64,000 nt of DNA, from positions 15,418,218-15,482,217 of the forward strand of contig CM040744.1 of the NCBI GenBank assembly GCA_022829145.1, in the 5' to 3' direction. The stretch is from Albula goreensis. Lineage: Eukaryota > Chordata > Actinopteri > Albuliformes > Albulidae. Below the pieces are notes generated by a model that saw nothing but the letters and a program-made list of their open reading frames with translations, had not been told where the DNA came from and did no database searches. The translations under genes were made by a program, and so were the position numbers. Below, piece by piece: positions 38,521-52,200 of the stretch. How positions within the stretch are numbered: position 1 is the first letter of the stretch; each line of letters opens with the position of its first letter.

Positions 38521-39814
38521 GCTCTCTCCCTACATTAAGAGACCATGACACCCAGGGGCCTCTCACTCCAGTCCCTACAGAGACCAGCAATGCATTTGAG
38601 AAAGGCCAGGCCCACTCTTCCTCCTGTCACACTGGTCACTGTCCCATCCCCAGTCCCCTGGACAGCGTCTCTGGGGGGGACACTGACCGCTCCCTCGCAA
38701 CCCACTAACCGCATGTGTGCACACATCATCACAAATGGACAATAAAAAAATAATGATGAACTGATAAAACGGAGCACCCGCTCGTACATAGCAGAGATAA
38801 AAAAAACATTAAAAATCAATACTAATATTATGAGCTGAGTGGCTCAGTTGTCAGCAGTTCTTGTGGAAGCACATATCTGGCAGAGGGTGTATTGTGCACA
38901 TGATGTGGTTTGGAGTAGGGGGTGTGTGACAGTGTGCTGGAGCTGGACCCAAGCCCCCTATACCATAGTGGTGAGAGTGGGCCCTGGAGATGGACCTGGA
39001 TCAGCTTTCCGCTCGGATGCTAGGGGCATGAATCGGTGCTCTTTGGGCCCGGCACGGATATTAAACCTGACATCGTGGCTGTCATCTACTATTACACTGG
39101 GGTGGGCGTGAAGGGGTGTCTTTTCATTGAAGGGCCCAGGCCAAAGCCCGCGGCACCATACCAGTGACCTCCGATGCTAACAGTCGTATTTGTCGCAGGC
39201 GCGTGTTGCGTCTGAGGAGGGGGTCTGCGTTATCCTGTAGGACAAGTACATAAAGTGCCCAGGACAGCTCTGGGAAAAGGGGACTTTTCCATCTAAGAAG
39301 GGGCGAGGAAACCAAGGCTGGCTGGAGTTTGATTTAGGTTGGGGAAGGTTTTTTACGAGCACTTTTGTGTCCTTTATTGCTGACGTCATGGCATCCCCTT
39401 TGTTCGGCAGATAAATCTCCTCACGTGAGTCAGTATCTCCTCAGGCAGTGGCATGGTATTTATTTATATTTTGAATTTGGTGATCGTCCTGGGAGGACTG
39501 TTCGTGTACTTGTGTCCTCCCCTGAGGCCACGTAGCTACAGAGAAGTAAAGGCCGGCCTGGAGGAGAGAGATAAGGAAGGAGACACAGATGTCCTCTCTC
39601 TTCCTCTCTCCCACACCATCCCTCTCTATCACTCTCTCTCACTCTCATCCCTCTATCTCTTACCCCCTGCTCCCATTTGGACAGTGGGAATATTGAGATT
39701 TGCCTCTTGTCTTTCTTCACCCCTCCCCCTCTTTTCTGGTCATGACACTGCTTTGGGCCTTCAGGGATTCTGGGAAAGAAGCGCCAGAACTCCTTTTGTG
39801 GAGTGTGTGCGTTT

Positions 39815-39871
<57 letters not shown>

Positions 39872-40040
39872 CAAGCTTGTGAGTGTGTGTTTGTATGCGT
39901 GTGTTCATGCATCTTACTGTGTGTGTGTGTCTGCATGTGTTTGTGTATGTTTGCATATGTGTATGTGTGCATGTGCTTGCAAATGTGTGCATGTGTGTGC
40001 GCGCGTGCGTGCGTGCGTGCGTGCGTGTTTGTGAGTGCGT

Positions 40041-40139
<99 letters not shown>

Positions 40140-43100
40140 TGTGTGTTGTGAATGGAAACTCCAGCACATGCAGCGGTGGGACTTGGACACACAATCTTTA
40201 TTGATCAAACACAGACCACAGAGTGTGTGAGCATCCCATTAGTAACTGGAGCCCACACTAGCGGAGAGCACTCCATCTGAGAGGAATGTCTTCACACTCA
40301 GCGACACCCACCTTCAGGCTCTTCTTCAAAAGCAAGGCAAGCCCGTGGGGGTAACCTTGGAGCAACAGAACCTGGCTAAGCAAGGAGAGTCTCACTGTTA
40401 GTATTCACCACTTATGGCACAAAGGTCTAAGATGCAGGCGAGCATGTGGGTGGAAAGGTGAAACTAAAAGCAGATGCTGTCAGATTATTTGCAGGCATTT
40501 TTAGTTTTTTTGTGGTGAACAAGGCAGCACTATGTGAATATGAATGTCACTTGCAGCAGTTTTGGCTGGGATGTGTATTGATTTGCATTCAGCAGGAGAA
40601 CAAGTTTTAAACATTACATATGGAAATGTGTGGAAGTGGTAGACTGTGTTACTAGGAAGCCATGTACTTATGAGAAGGTATGGGAGGGCAAGAAAGATCA
40701 GAGAAATGAGCCTGTTTCAGTTGCATGCCTCTTGGGTTAAATAGTTATTATCCTGCTTTGCAATCAAAATGCCAGGTGGTTTCATAAATGATTCAGTTTC
40801 ATAAATTCAGGCAAATGAAATGAAGGCCTGACAGGAAAAACCCCCTGCAGGTCCTGCATTGCTGGTTGTGCCATTCTGTCATTCTGACAGAATCTGGGTG
40901 CCAATAATTCTGTGATTTTACAGTTGTGAATCTGATAGTATGTCACTCTCACACAGAGGACTGTCGTTCTGGGATAGTCTGTGCCAATAATACAATGAAT
41001 ATATGATAATGTGAATATGATAATATGCCAGACATTCTCACAACACACTCACACAAACATGCACTTGTAGGCATGCACACACATAAACACAAGCGTAATC
41101 ACACCCCACATATACAATATGATCACACACTGATTCTCACACACACATAGGCACATTAATTAACACTACCACAATCACAACCCAGACACACTGCAGCAAG
41201 CATGCAATGACACACAAACACAAACTCAACGTCAAACACACTTTCCACACAAACAACATGCAAACACACTCCCTACGTATCCGTAGTCTCACTTCCTCCA
41301 TGTCTTAAGCAAACTGCTATCCCTCAGTGTGAAATAGATGGACTGGTGAGCCTGGAGCCTTGTAACAGTTTGTCTGAGCGTTGCAGTGAAACAGTAAAAT
41401 CCTTGGCGAGAGAGGGAGTGCAGTTAGCGCACTGTTACCCTCTCTTTCTCACATCTGTTTTATAGCACCGGTAGATGTTACCACAGCAGGCACCAAAAAA
41501 AATCAATTGCTTACACAGATGCTGGTGTATTGCAGGGAATGAACCACCTCATAAATAAACTCTCCCAACATCTGCAAGTTTATGAATATAAGAATGGAGC
41601 CGTAATCTGAATTTAAGGGCATATTAACTGAGCATGTGTAATTTTTTTTCTTCGTTTTAGTGCACTGTGATGGACACCTGGCTAGCTTAGCATAGTGTAG
41701 CCTAGAGAGAGACAGCTGGCAGAGCAGTAGAGTGTGTGTGCGGCATCAGAAATGCCGCAGTTTTTAATGACTGGTGTTAAACTGGTCATGTGCAGAGGCA
41801 GTCCCCTGTGTTTGCGGCCGCTGCTGCAGTATGGCACAGGGAAGGCGGAGCTGTTGTAGTGGGCCAGGCGTGCCTACTCAGGCAGTAACTGCAGTGCCTA
41901 ACCTGCCCGCTCATTTTTCTCCCTGTCTGTGAAGTCCGGCCCCAGGACAGACTCTGCGCAGCGGTTCAGCCCAGCGCTGTGCCCCTCCTTTCAGTTTTCT
42001 GAGATGTCTTTCACACTGCATTCGAAAGGAAAACTAATACAGGACTGATCCACATTGGTCCAGTCTGAGTGTCAAACAGAGAAGGCAAAATGGATTTGTG
42101 CTGGAGAAGGGCATGCTTACAAACTGGTTAGTAGTAGCTCTTAATAGTTTTGTTCACAGCTGTGTTTTTGTCACAGCTGTAGTGAACTGTGATTTTGATA
42201 AATTGGTGTGAAAAGAAAACCCATCTTGGGGTTGTATCACAAAAGCCTCTGAGCGTAGGAGCACTGATCTAGGATCTGGTATCCCCGATCCATATCCAAG
42301 CTTTATCCATTATGATCTAAAATACACAACTAATCCTAAATCAGTACCCTTTGTGAATACTGGCCCAGAGTTGCAGGTTTTCTTTGCTGTTGTACTAGGG
42401 CTGGGCTGGTACCTGACTACATTAAGGAAAGGCTCAGCAGAATCTGCGGTCTGAAAACCCCTCTCCTGTGGTCCTACAGATTGGTATCAGTTTTCCTCGC
42501 AGGAGGGGAGGGTCGGTTTAGTGAGGCAGATTAATCCTTTCCTGCACTCTCCCTTTTCATGCCGTTTAATCCATTTTATAATGAAGTCAGGCTTAGGGGC
42601 AGATCAGCTGAGACACAGCTATATAGACATTCCACAATTCTCTCTTTGCATGGGCCAATGTGCTGAAAAATTCCATAGTTGTTCTTCAGCAAAGGCTCAA
42701 AAAACAGCTGCTCTATTTCAAGGCATGGCAAGACATCTGGATTGGTGAGACCTTCATCATCCTCCAGCAATATAGGCAGCATCTGATTGGTGGTGCATCT
42801 GAAGTGTGGAAGGAAGTGAGCAGTCGTAGTCACGTGATTCAGAGGAATTACACATCATGGCTGCCTCCTGGTCGGTGGGAGCAGGCAGATGCATGAGGCT
42901 AAATATTTTGCTGTGTTCTCGTGGGAAAAGTGGAAAAATGTTATGCTAATCAGTCCAATATTGGATCTCACTCATTTGTAATGGAAATCTAACTGCCTTT
43001 GGCCATCCCCAACCCAAAGCAGTATTTCAATTTATTTACCCTTTTGTATTTCTAATATTTTTACCCTTTTGCTGGGTTTAGAAGTAGCTCCATAAGAGCT

Positions 43101-46100
43101 GATGATTCTGCTCCTTTCTGTGTTCTTTTTCCAACCCCTGATCTGGCCTCAGCTACTGGTTGGTTGTTTATGAAATAATTCTTGCCGCTCCTCACTGCAG
43201 CAGACAGAGATGTCACAATGTGCCCTTTTAAGTCACTAATCTTTCACACACTCTCCCGGAATTCTTTCCACAGAAGTTTCGCTCCACCATCCCTGATGTT
43301 CCAAATAAGGATGACCTGGCTTATTATGAAATATGGACCCCTTCTGTGTAGAAGTCCGTATTCTTCCAAATTCAGGTCCTGCTTGTTAACTGGATTGGCA
43401 CCATTCATATTCTCCTAGGCAAGCTGGTGGCCAGTTAGGTTAGACTCCAAAAGCTAAGGCTCACATCTCTGATAGAGCGTCTGGTTAATATTGTTCACTT
43501 TTCTGGCCTAGACTTACTGCATTCTGATGATTGGTGCTTGTAGATTTATGGTTGTGGATTTGGGTTGTTGGGGCATTTTATCATTTCAGGCATGCTGAGA
43601 CTGCATGGCCTCTCTTGCAAGACATACTGCGCTTATACCTCTCAAAATTGTAACTGTGGTAAAATAACTCCAGTTGGTAAGCTGCCCCATTTTAAAATTC
43701 AAGCAATGTTTTTGAATTAAGCACACTAATGCAATTTAGGATGGATCAAGGGGGAAACTAGAGATTTAGACTGCCAATTTCGATGTAAACTGAAATGCAC
43801 AGTATGCTATTGGTTGAAGTTGGTTAAACAGCAGAAGGAGGTGTGGCTATTATATAACAAGACTGGGCTTACGTAAGTCGAACCATGACCAGTGGGCAAG
43901 CATAAACAACCCCTGAAAGTTTTAATCCGCTCACATCTTCAGTTTGCTGTTACAGATTGCCTTAAGTAGACCTGTTTTTCTTGAGCATTAGTCTCATTGT
44001 TTAGTAGCCACACCTCATATATCACTTTCATTCTTCCACAAATGTCCCTCTCAGAATCTGACAAATGTCTCAGCTGCCACATCTCTGGCATGAAAATTGC
44101 TGACAGAAATGCAGCAAGAGTGTTTCAGTATCTCTTTGACCATCTGGTTTACAGGAATTGGCAGAGGTATAGAACAGTGGAGTGAGAATCTAGTCAGGCT
44201 CATAGTTACCAGCCTAAATGACGGGTATGATGTGTAACTGACCCTAACAGGCATAAAACTGAGTGGTGCATGGGTGTTCATGTCCCAGACTTTCACCCCT
44301 CCCCCCTCCTCCACAGCTTGGGTTTGACTCTTCAGGGTCCCCAAGGTCACTCCCATTGTATACCCAACAGACGTCTATATTTGGAAAAGCTTGCGGTGCA
44401 TGGTTCCAGTGTGTTATTGCTACCATCGGACAGGTGGATCTGATTAGCTGCAGATTTCTCTAATGCAGGCCCTAACATAGATAAACCCCCCAGATTACAC
44501 TGTTTAGCCGCGCGCAGGTTGACAGCGGAAGCACCTCCAACTAAACCACCCCACCCCCACCAGCAGCCCCCGAAACCCCACTCACTGCACCCCATAGAGC
44601 TGGGGGATTAAGGAGCTCAAGAGAGTCCAAGGGTGGGGTTAGGACAAGACTGACCCACCCACCACTGCTCTGCTAAGGCTTTCCTGGGTTGTTTGGGTGT
44701 GGAGAAGATTAGACCACTTCCTCCTCGGAGGGTGACATGGAGGCCAGGTGTCATGAAAAGAGAACAGCCAGACAGAGAGATGCAGGCAGATGGCTTTGGA
44801 GTGACAGATGACACATTCAGCTGAATGCAAGTGACAGGCTGAGACAGACAAACAAAGACTTAGCCCATACAGTAGACAGCCTGTCATACTTGCTGCCTGA
44901 AGTTACATATTTTTTTTAAACACTGTGAAAAAATGACTCATTGACTCAAACTTGAGAAATTGAGTTAAAGCAATGACACGATCTGCATTATCTTTGTCAG
45001 TCTAATGTCTGGGGCTGCCTTTGTCAGACAAGTGGAGTCCTTTCCTTTTCTTTTTCCTCACTTTTAAGTAGTTTAAAGCAGAGAGACAGAAAAAAATTGT
45101 AATAATGTTTCCAGTTTGTTAGTCTCAGTCATTCTTTTGCTTTTGAGCATCCTCAGTAGGGAAGTGAAGATAATAACCTAATACATCTTTGCTAGGAAAT
45201 TACTTCTCATGAGTTAATCAATATTGTCCCCTGCTTTGTGGGTCTACTGATTTCTGCTGTTAAGTGCAATTGTGTAATAGCGGGATATTGTCTTCACATG
45301 CTGCCCGACTCAGACTCTCCCCAGATAGCTGCTGTCACTAATTAATCTAGTCCGGTTTTCACTTTTTCATTTTCATAATTTCTTCATGACTCTGCATCAG
45401 TGTGGAGCATTTTCTGGTGCAGACACTAAAGATTGAGGTATCAGATCAAATCGTTTTTTTTTTTTGTTTGTTTTGTGTGTAAGTATTTGTGAATTCAGCC
45501 AGTTCCTGTCTTCCTCTCATAGAGGAGCAGAAAATGTTTACGTTCTTCATTGCCCCCGTTCTGAAATGTCAGTACGTTTTGCAGAAGATGGGTTTTTCAG
45601 GCCCCCGTGCAGAGCTGCAGCTAATCGGGCGGGATCCGCCTGGGAGAGAAGGAATGTTTGCTTTCTGGGTGAATTTCACTTCCTCCGCTCTGTGTCAGCA
45701 GCGGTAACCTTCGGTTCTGTGGTTTCCGCGGGAGCAGCCCTGTACTCATAACAGCGGCCCCGGGGAACCTGTGCCTCCGACAGAGTCCACACGCTAACAG
45801 CCACACTGCAATGATGCAGCTCGGCGCTGGAAAAACACAGAAACTGGCAACGTTTTAACTTGTGAGTTTGCGTACAGAAATGGAGTCATTAATGTCTGGA
45901 AATGTGGCTTTTAAGTTTCTCATTGCCTAAGTGATAAATGATTTTTTTTTGTTCCTGGTCTAAATCTCGTGGTTTTCTGGCTTTACTCCCTAAAAGGTCC
46001 ACTGTGGCAGAAGAAACCTTGAATTATTTAAAGTTTGGTTTCATGCCGACTCTTAACAAGTACATTTTTGCACAGAGAGTTACTGTGTTCTTTACATACA

Positions 46101-48122
46101 CAGCTTGCAAGGCCTGCATACCCCGGTATGTTTAGGGACCATAGCTGACACGTTGTTGAGTCAGATGGGCTCAGATTCTTGTCATCGAATCCTCTCATAC
46201 ATCCTACTTCCTGTCCCTCAGAGGAGAGGCTGCATAGTGGTTTTCAGCAGGTATCTCACAATGAGGAATGTGAAATCCCCCTTATGGTTTCTGCCACGAC
46301 CAACGCCAGCTACATCCACACACTGCTTAGATATAAAACCCACGTTCCGATTAGCCACTGTGTCTGTGGGATTTTGTGGTTTTCCTTTTCAGTCAGCAGC
46401 CAAATTGGGCCCTGGCTAGAGTGACTCTGGCCCAGCCCGTCTTAAATTACGGAAAACCAGCAGACTCTCCCCGATGCGCTGCTCGTGAAGGACTTTCCGT
46501 AAATAAGTGTGTGCAGTCTTGGCTGTCTTGGAAGCCAGGTAGACCAGAGCAGCTAGATTCTGCTCCACTAAGTGGATATGCTGTCTGAACCAGGTCAGCT
46601 GTCTGCCCTGTGAGAGGATAAGGGAACCTCTTCTCAACATTCTGTGAGGGGCTGGGGGGGAATTTGTGGAACCGTAAAACTCAGTCACCCTGTTTAGGTC
46701 AAGGCACCTGAACACCACTCGACTGTTCAAAACTGTGTTAAATAGGCTAGGTCAGGAAACTAAGGATAGATTTAGGCCTTGGATGGATGAGATTGATAAT
46801 TTGTTTTAAATTGGTGTCATAGCAGGATACGTGATGCATCATTATAAACATAAGATGGGCTTCTGAAACTTTTACAATTTTTTTCCACACTGTCTGCAGC
46901 ACTTGAAAGTGGGCGAATTTTATGAGTTTTGAAAGCTCTCGAGTGTGAAACCATAGTTATGTATTCATTTATCGAGCTCTGAGCATGATGTTCCTTGCAT
47001 TGTTGGAAAGGTACGTCATACGGCAACCAAATGCTGTGATGAAACAGCTGAATTTAGGGGTTGTGGGTAATTCAATCTCCAGCACTGGCCGAAGCCTTAA
47101 AAGTAGTTTTTATATTGCATTATCTCATTTGTCTGCCTGCATATTGAGTTTGTATAACATTACCTTTACAAATTACATGCTTATATTCACTTAGTCAGCC
47201 GTGGGAGGTTGCGTAAAAAACATTTCTGGACGTGACATGTTAGACAGTATTTGAATATGAAAAGTAAGCCAATATGCATAAGTACATTCTGCGAATCTAT
47301 TTTGCTGTGACACCCCTGTAAATTGATTGGCTTAGGGTCAATCAAAACATAATTGTTTTATATGTTATATAGGGAAGTAGAAGTTTTATTTTAGGGTTGC
47401 TTCAGCAACTATCGAAGAGTGGCATGGGGGTATTCTATCCAGTGCCCTTCTTCTTTCTTGCTAGAGTGTGCTTTGGACTGTTATTTAATGCTGGTACTGT
47501 GGATTTAACACAGTTTCAGATTTTTCCATTAACATTTTTAGCATGGCTTCACACTTGATATAAAATCATGGAATATTAATAGTTTTCAACTGTGTGTTGA
47601 GTCTTGAAATAAATTCAACAATGCACTTTCATGCAATAACAGAGCGTGAATGTATGGTTAGGTTCAACACAATTTTCAAATTATTTTTGACAACAGTTGA
47701 CAGTTGTTGACATAGGAAAATAAACTTGAGTTTAATTTGAAAATGTGTTTTCCCTGACTGCTAGAGTGTTTTTAAAAATGCATTTTTTCTGTCATTCACG
47801 GTTTGCAACTGCACAAAAAAATTAGACCATTGCTCTTCAGTGGGGACGGACAGGGTGGAAAGAGGGCCAATCAGCACCAAGGTGACTGGGCCAGGATTCC
47901 ATACCACAAGCTGACCACACAGAGAGCGGCCAAGCCTGTCCCAGTTCACATTCTGCCCACCCCCAATACCCACCCCCTCCACCAAGCCTGTGAGCCACTG
48001 GCCCAGCTGTGGGGGAACACTCACTGCCTTTGTGTGGGAACAGCCTGAGGAGGGGGGGAGAGAGAGGGGAGCTGCAGTTAAAGTCACAGTCATTGTGCAG
48101 TTTGCAGGGTAGAGAACAGCCC

Positions 48123-48164
<42 letters not shown>

Positions 48165-49179
48165 GCTTGTTGTGGCAGCTGATGTCATCCAGTTTAGCGG
48201 CACATCTGGACCCATTTCACACGCCCTGAGAGACTCTGACAGCAGCAGAAACACGGCGTCTGAGAAAACAAACATGCTTTTGCAAAGCGTTTGCTAATGT
48301 GCCGGGCTGTGACATCACCTGGCACGCTAATGTGGGGTCCCTCCCATCAGCGCCCTGCATGTGAAAGGGACACTGTTGGTAAAAACACTGATGTGTCAGG
48401 TGTCATGCTTTGGGACAAGACAGTTACACAATGAATTTTTTTTTGTTGGAAAAGGGTGTGGTCATTTTTTAAATGCATGCTTGTGTGTGCGTGCGTGTGT
48501 GTGAGTTGTAGAGAGAGGCAGAGAGAGAGCGAGGGCTGTGTGTGTTATCTTGATAGCAGGTTTGGTCAGGGAGATGAGAGTGGGTGAAAGAGGGGGGGGG
48601 AGCGTAACTCTCATCACCAGCTGAGATGATCCCATTTTGGGAGGCACAACAAAAGTCTTGAGTGGAAATGAGAGTATCTTTCTCCTGGGCCTTGTGGTCC
48701 CTCAATTCCCAGCACACACACATATCCTCCACCCACCCCCCAAAAAAAAAACCTCTCCCAGGGGTGCCTCCCCACCCCACCCACCCACCCCGCACCGCAG
48801 CCGTGCCCCAGGCTGTGGGAAAAAAAGGAGAGAGGGAAAAAAGGACAGGAGTTGGAATGGACGGATCGGGCGGGAACATTCCTGCGGCTGTCTAATTAGA
48901 AGCCGGGGAGTCTGGGTCAGGGAAATCCTGTATGCATGCGGGAGCGCTCAACAACCCTGCTCTGTGTGTACACTCCACTTGGGTGTTGTCAGAAATGTTT
49001 AAATCTCTCCGAACGGTGCAGTGTTCACAGCTCACCCGCCTGCCGTTCGGTCTTCTTTTGAGAGGATGTGGGGATGATGCTTTTAGAGATACTTTAAGGG
49101 AGGAGGAAATGCATGCTGAAAGAGGAAGATGACAGACTCTAGAGGAAAATTGATGTGATGCTTCCCCCACAGAGGGATT

Positions 49180-49221
<42 letters not shown>

Positions 49222-52200
49222 CAGAGAGAGAGTTTTTATTGTGTGCATAAATTTGTATTTGTATGTGTGTTTGAGTGAGAGAGAGAAAGAGAGTTTGTTT
49301 GTGGGTGTGTGCGTACATGTGTGTTTGTGTGTCTGATGGTCAGCTCAGATGTTCCTGTCGTGGGAATGTGGTTGGCCTGTCTCGCCTCTCTCCAGCCTGT
49401 CTCCTGCCTCCTGAGCTGCTCTGGCCTCTGCTTCACTCAGTGCTCTCTTCCCCACTCTGTGCTGCTCCCCCTCTGTGCTGTCTCTGCTTCTTAAGCCTCC
49501 TTTCTCAACCTTTCCTCTGAAACTGTCTGTCCATTGTACTTCTCCGTCTCCCTCTCTGCCGGTGCCTTAACTTAATTTTCTTTGGCTGGGCTTTTGCCTT
49601 GCTCCATCAGGGCCTCCCTCTCCAAAATCATAACACTCCGTAGTCTCCCTCCTATGCCTCCATTCTCTCTCTGGAACACAGTTGTTGTTGCCAATCAACC
49701 AGAGAACATTCCTCCCAACAGGAAACCCCAGCTATAAGTGTAGGAAGTGACATCACAATGCTCAATTCTCATGAACACTCTGTGTTCCAAATCAGCAAAG
49801 CTGGATTTCCTTTCAGTGCAATAAATCTTTGGCACAGTATAAATCCTACGTCTGCTCTGTGCACTTAGGCACAAACAAGTATGACCTGGCTAACAGACAA
49901 TTGAAAAGCGTTTGCTACAAAATACACCACACAAGTAAAGGTATATATTTGGCTGTGTATGTATGCTTATGTAACTATACTGTGAAAATGCATGCATGCC
50001 CTTTCACTTTACTGGAAGTGCTATTTTTAATTTATGTGGAAATTAAAAACCAGTCTGAAGTATTATAAATCAGTGTAGGCACGATCAGACTATCACATGA
50101 TTCAGTACACCTGAAAGCTGATTGGTTGCCATCCCTAGCGCTTAGCTGCTTTCCCAGAATAGCACAAGGCTTGTGAGAGAGGTCAGAGGTCACGGGTTAT
50201 CCTCTGCACGAAGGTCTAATGAAGCAGAACAGCAAAACATAAACAAAACAGGACATCTGTCTCAGTTAGAAACCTCAAGGACACAACTCCAGAATAATGC
50301 TTACTAACACTATTTCCTACCTGCTTTGTTATTCTTTTCTGAGAACTAAAAATAAGTCAAAAGCTTGAATGTTCAAAATGTTGAAAAAATATTGGAAAAT
50401 TCAAAATATATACAGTTGTGTGCCCCATAAGAAAACATTTGTTTAAATTTGCTGTAGACTTTGTGTCTGCTGCAGTGCTTTTGCTCACGTAACGAAGAGA
50501 GAGGTTAACTCTGACGGGCCATTTTTTTCCATTCACACTGAGGCCCAGTGAACTCTGTGGACCTCCTCTAGGGAAAGTGTTAGAGGTGTCTGAGTTTTAG
50601 CAGCCACGCACCCACGCTGCCGCCATGCAGAAAGCGGGCGGTGTGATCGGTGACCCTGAGTGGACCACCGCTGTGCCATTGCGTGGTCAGGTCTCCGCCG
50701 CACAGCCCGGTGATCAGCGGGAGCTGGCTGGGAGCCATGAGAGGGCCTCCAACTGTGCACTGAACCCCTGACTCCCTCTCGCCCTCTCTCTGTTACTCCT
50801 GCCATCTTTCTGTCTCTCCTTCCCTCTGTCACTTTCTCTGACTCTCTTTCTTTCCCTCTTTCAAACACACACCCCATCTGTCTCATTCTCTCACACACCC
50901 CCTACTGTCTATCTCTTTCCCTCACCTCCCCACATCCCCCTACTTTCTGTCTTGCCCTCTCTCTCAAACACATGCCCCTCCGTCTACCTTTCCTTCTCTC
51001 TCCTCCCCCTCCCTCTGTAACATACACCCCTCTCTTGCTCTCCCTGTTTCTTGCTCACACTAACTCTTACTCCCTCTCTCTTTCTTTCTCTCCCTCTCTC
51101 TGGCTTGCACTCCTCCAGTTGTCCGTCTCAGAGGAAGATTCCATCTCCCTCCAATTATCCCCATCTGGGCTCATTTTCAACACTCACGCTTCATTACCTG
51201 GGAACAGCCGAGTCAATGTGTGCTCTCCCCCGTCTCTCCCACACCCTCTCTCTCTGTGCCCACACTGACAGGCGCGTGCCCCTGGCATGAGGGCCGGTCT
51301 CCTGGCATTGAGGCTGGCAGCGGGGCCCAGAGTGTGACGATCTCTCTCTCAGTTTTTCATTTTTCACTTAAATAGCTTTACGGGCATGAGGTACAGCACA
51401 TAGAGAGCTGTCAGTGCTCAGAACTGCTCACCAGGCCATGTAGTGGAGGCAGAGAGTTTTTGAGTGTTCAACTCCAGGCTTGACACAGTATTGCATACTG
51501 TAGATTTGAGGTAAATAATGAGCCGAGTTGGACGGAATGGCATATTCTCATCATTATGTATTCTATCCTTATGTTCTTAGTAGTTACACATTGCCAAAGC
51601 ATAAACCACAGCTGATTACAAAACAATAGTCAAATCCTGACCACAAAATGAATGGAAACATTCATACACACTGCTTTTAATAAAAGTTTGTCGTGTTAGC
51701 TAAGGTTTCCAGCTTAATTACCTCAACAAGGACCATTGTCAGTTACAATAAAAATAAAATGGTAATAATATTTTTGATGATGACTTTGATGATGAGAGCT
51801 CTTCCTTTGCCCGATTCCCTGTGCTTGTTGCTGCGTTTCTGTGAGGTGTGTTGGCACTTTTGTGTCAGTGGGTTTCGATGCATGACGGGATTTGTCAGTG
51901 TGGATTCTGAGCTTTGCATTTTTGCCCTTGTATATCTGTGTGTGAATTCAGACATATTCCCATCAAGCTTAGTCTGGAATCTTTTCTTTTCTCAAATCCT
52001 TGAGCTACAGTACTTCCCAGATTTCTTTCTTTGATTTTCATTTATCTGCTATTTATCCAGGAGAAAACACCATTAAAACCTCTTTCGTGGGAAACACCAA
52101 TACAAACATAAAACCATACACAAGAAATTATATGTGAAAATGGTACAGAAAATAGTGACATTATTTTAATTTTCACAAAACTAAAAAGAGAAACTGTTTC

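Noticed and set aside
39460..40194. 244-codon open frame on the - strand
   Set aside because: Mostly (CA)n read as His-Thr from the 39.8-40.15 kb array; the rest is CT-rich low complexity.
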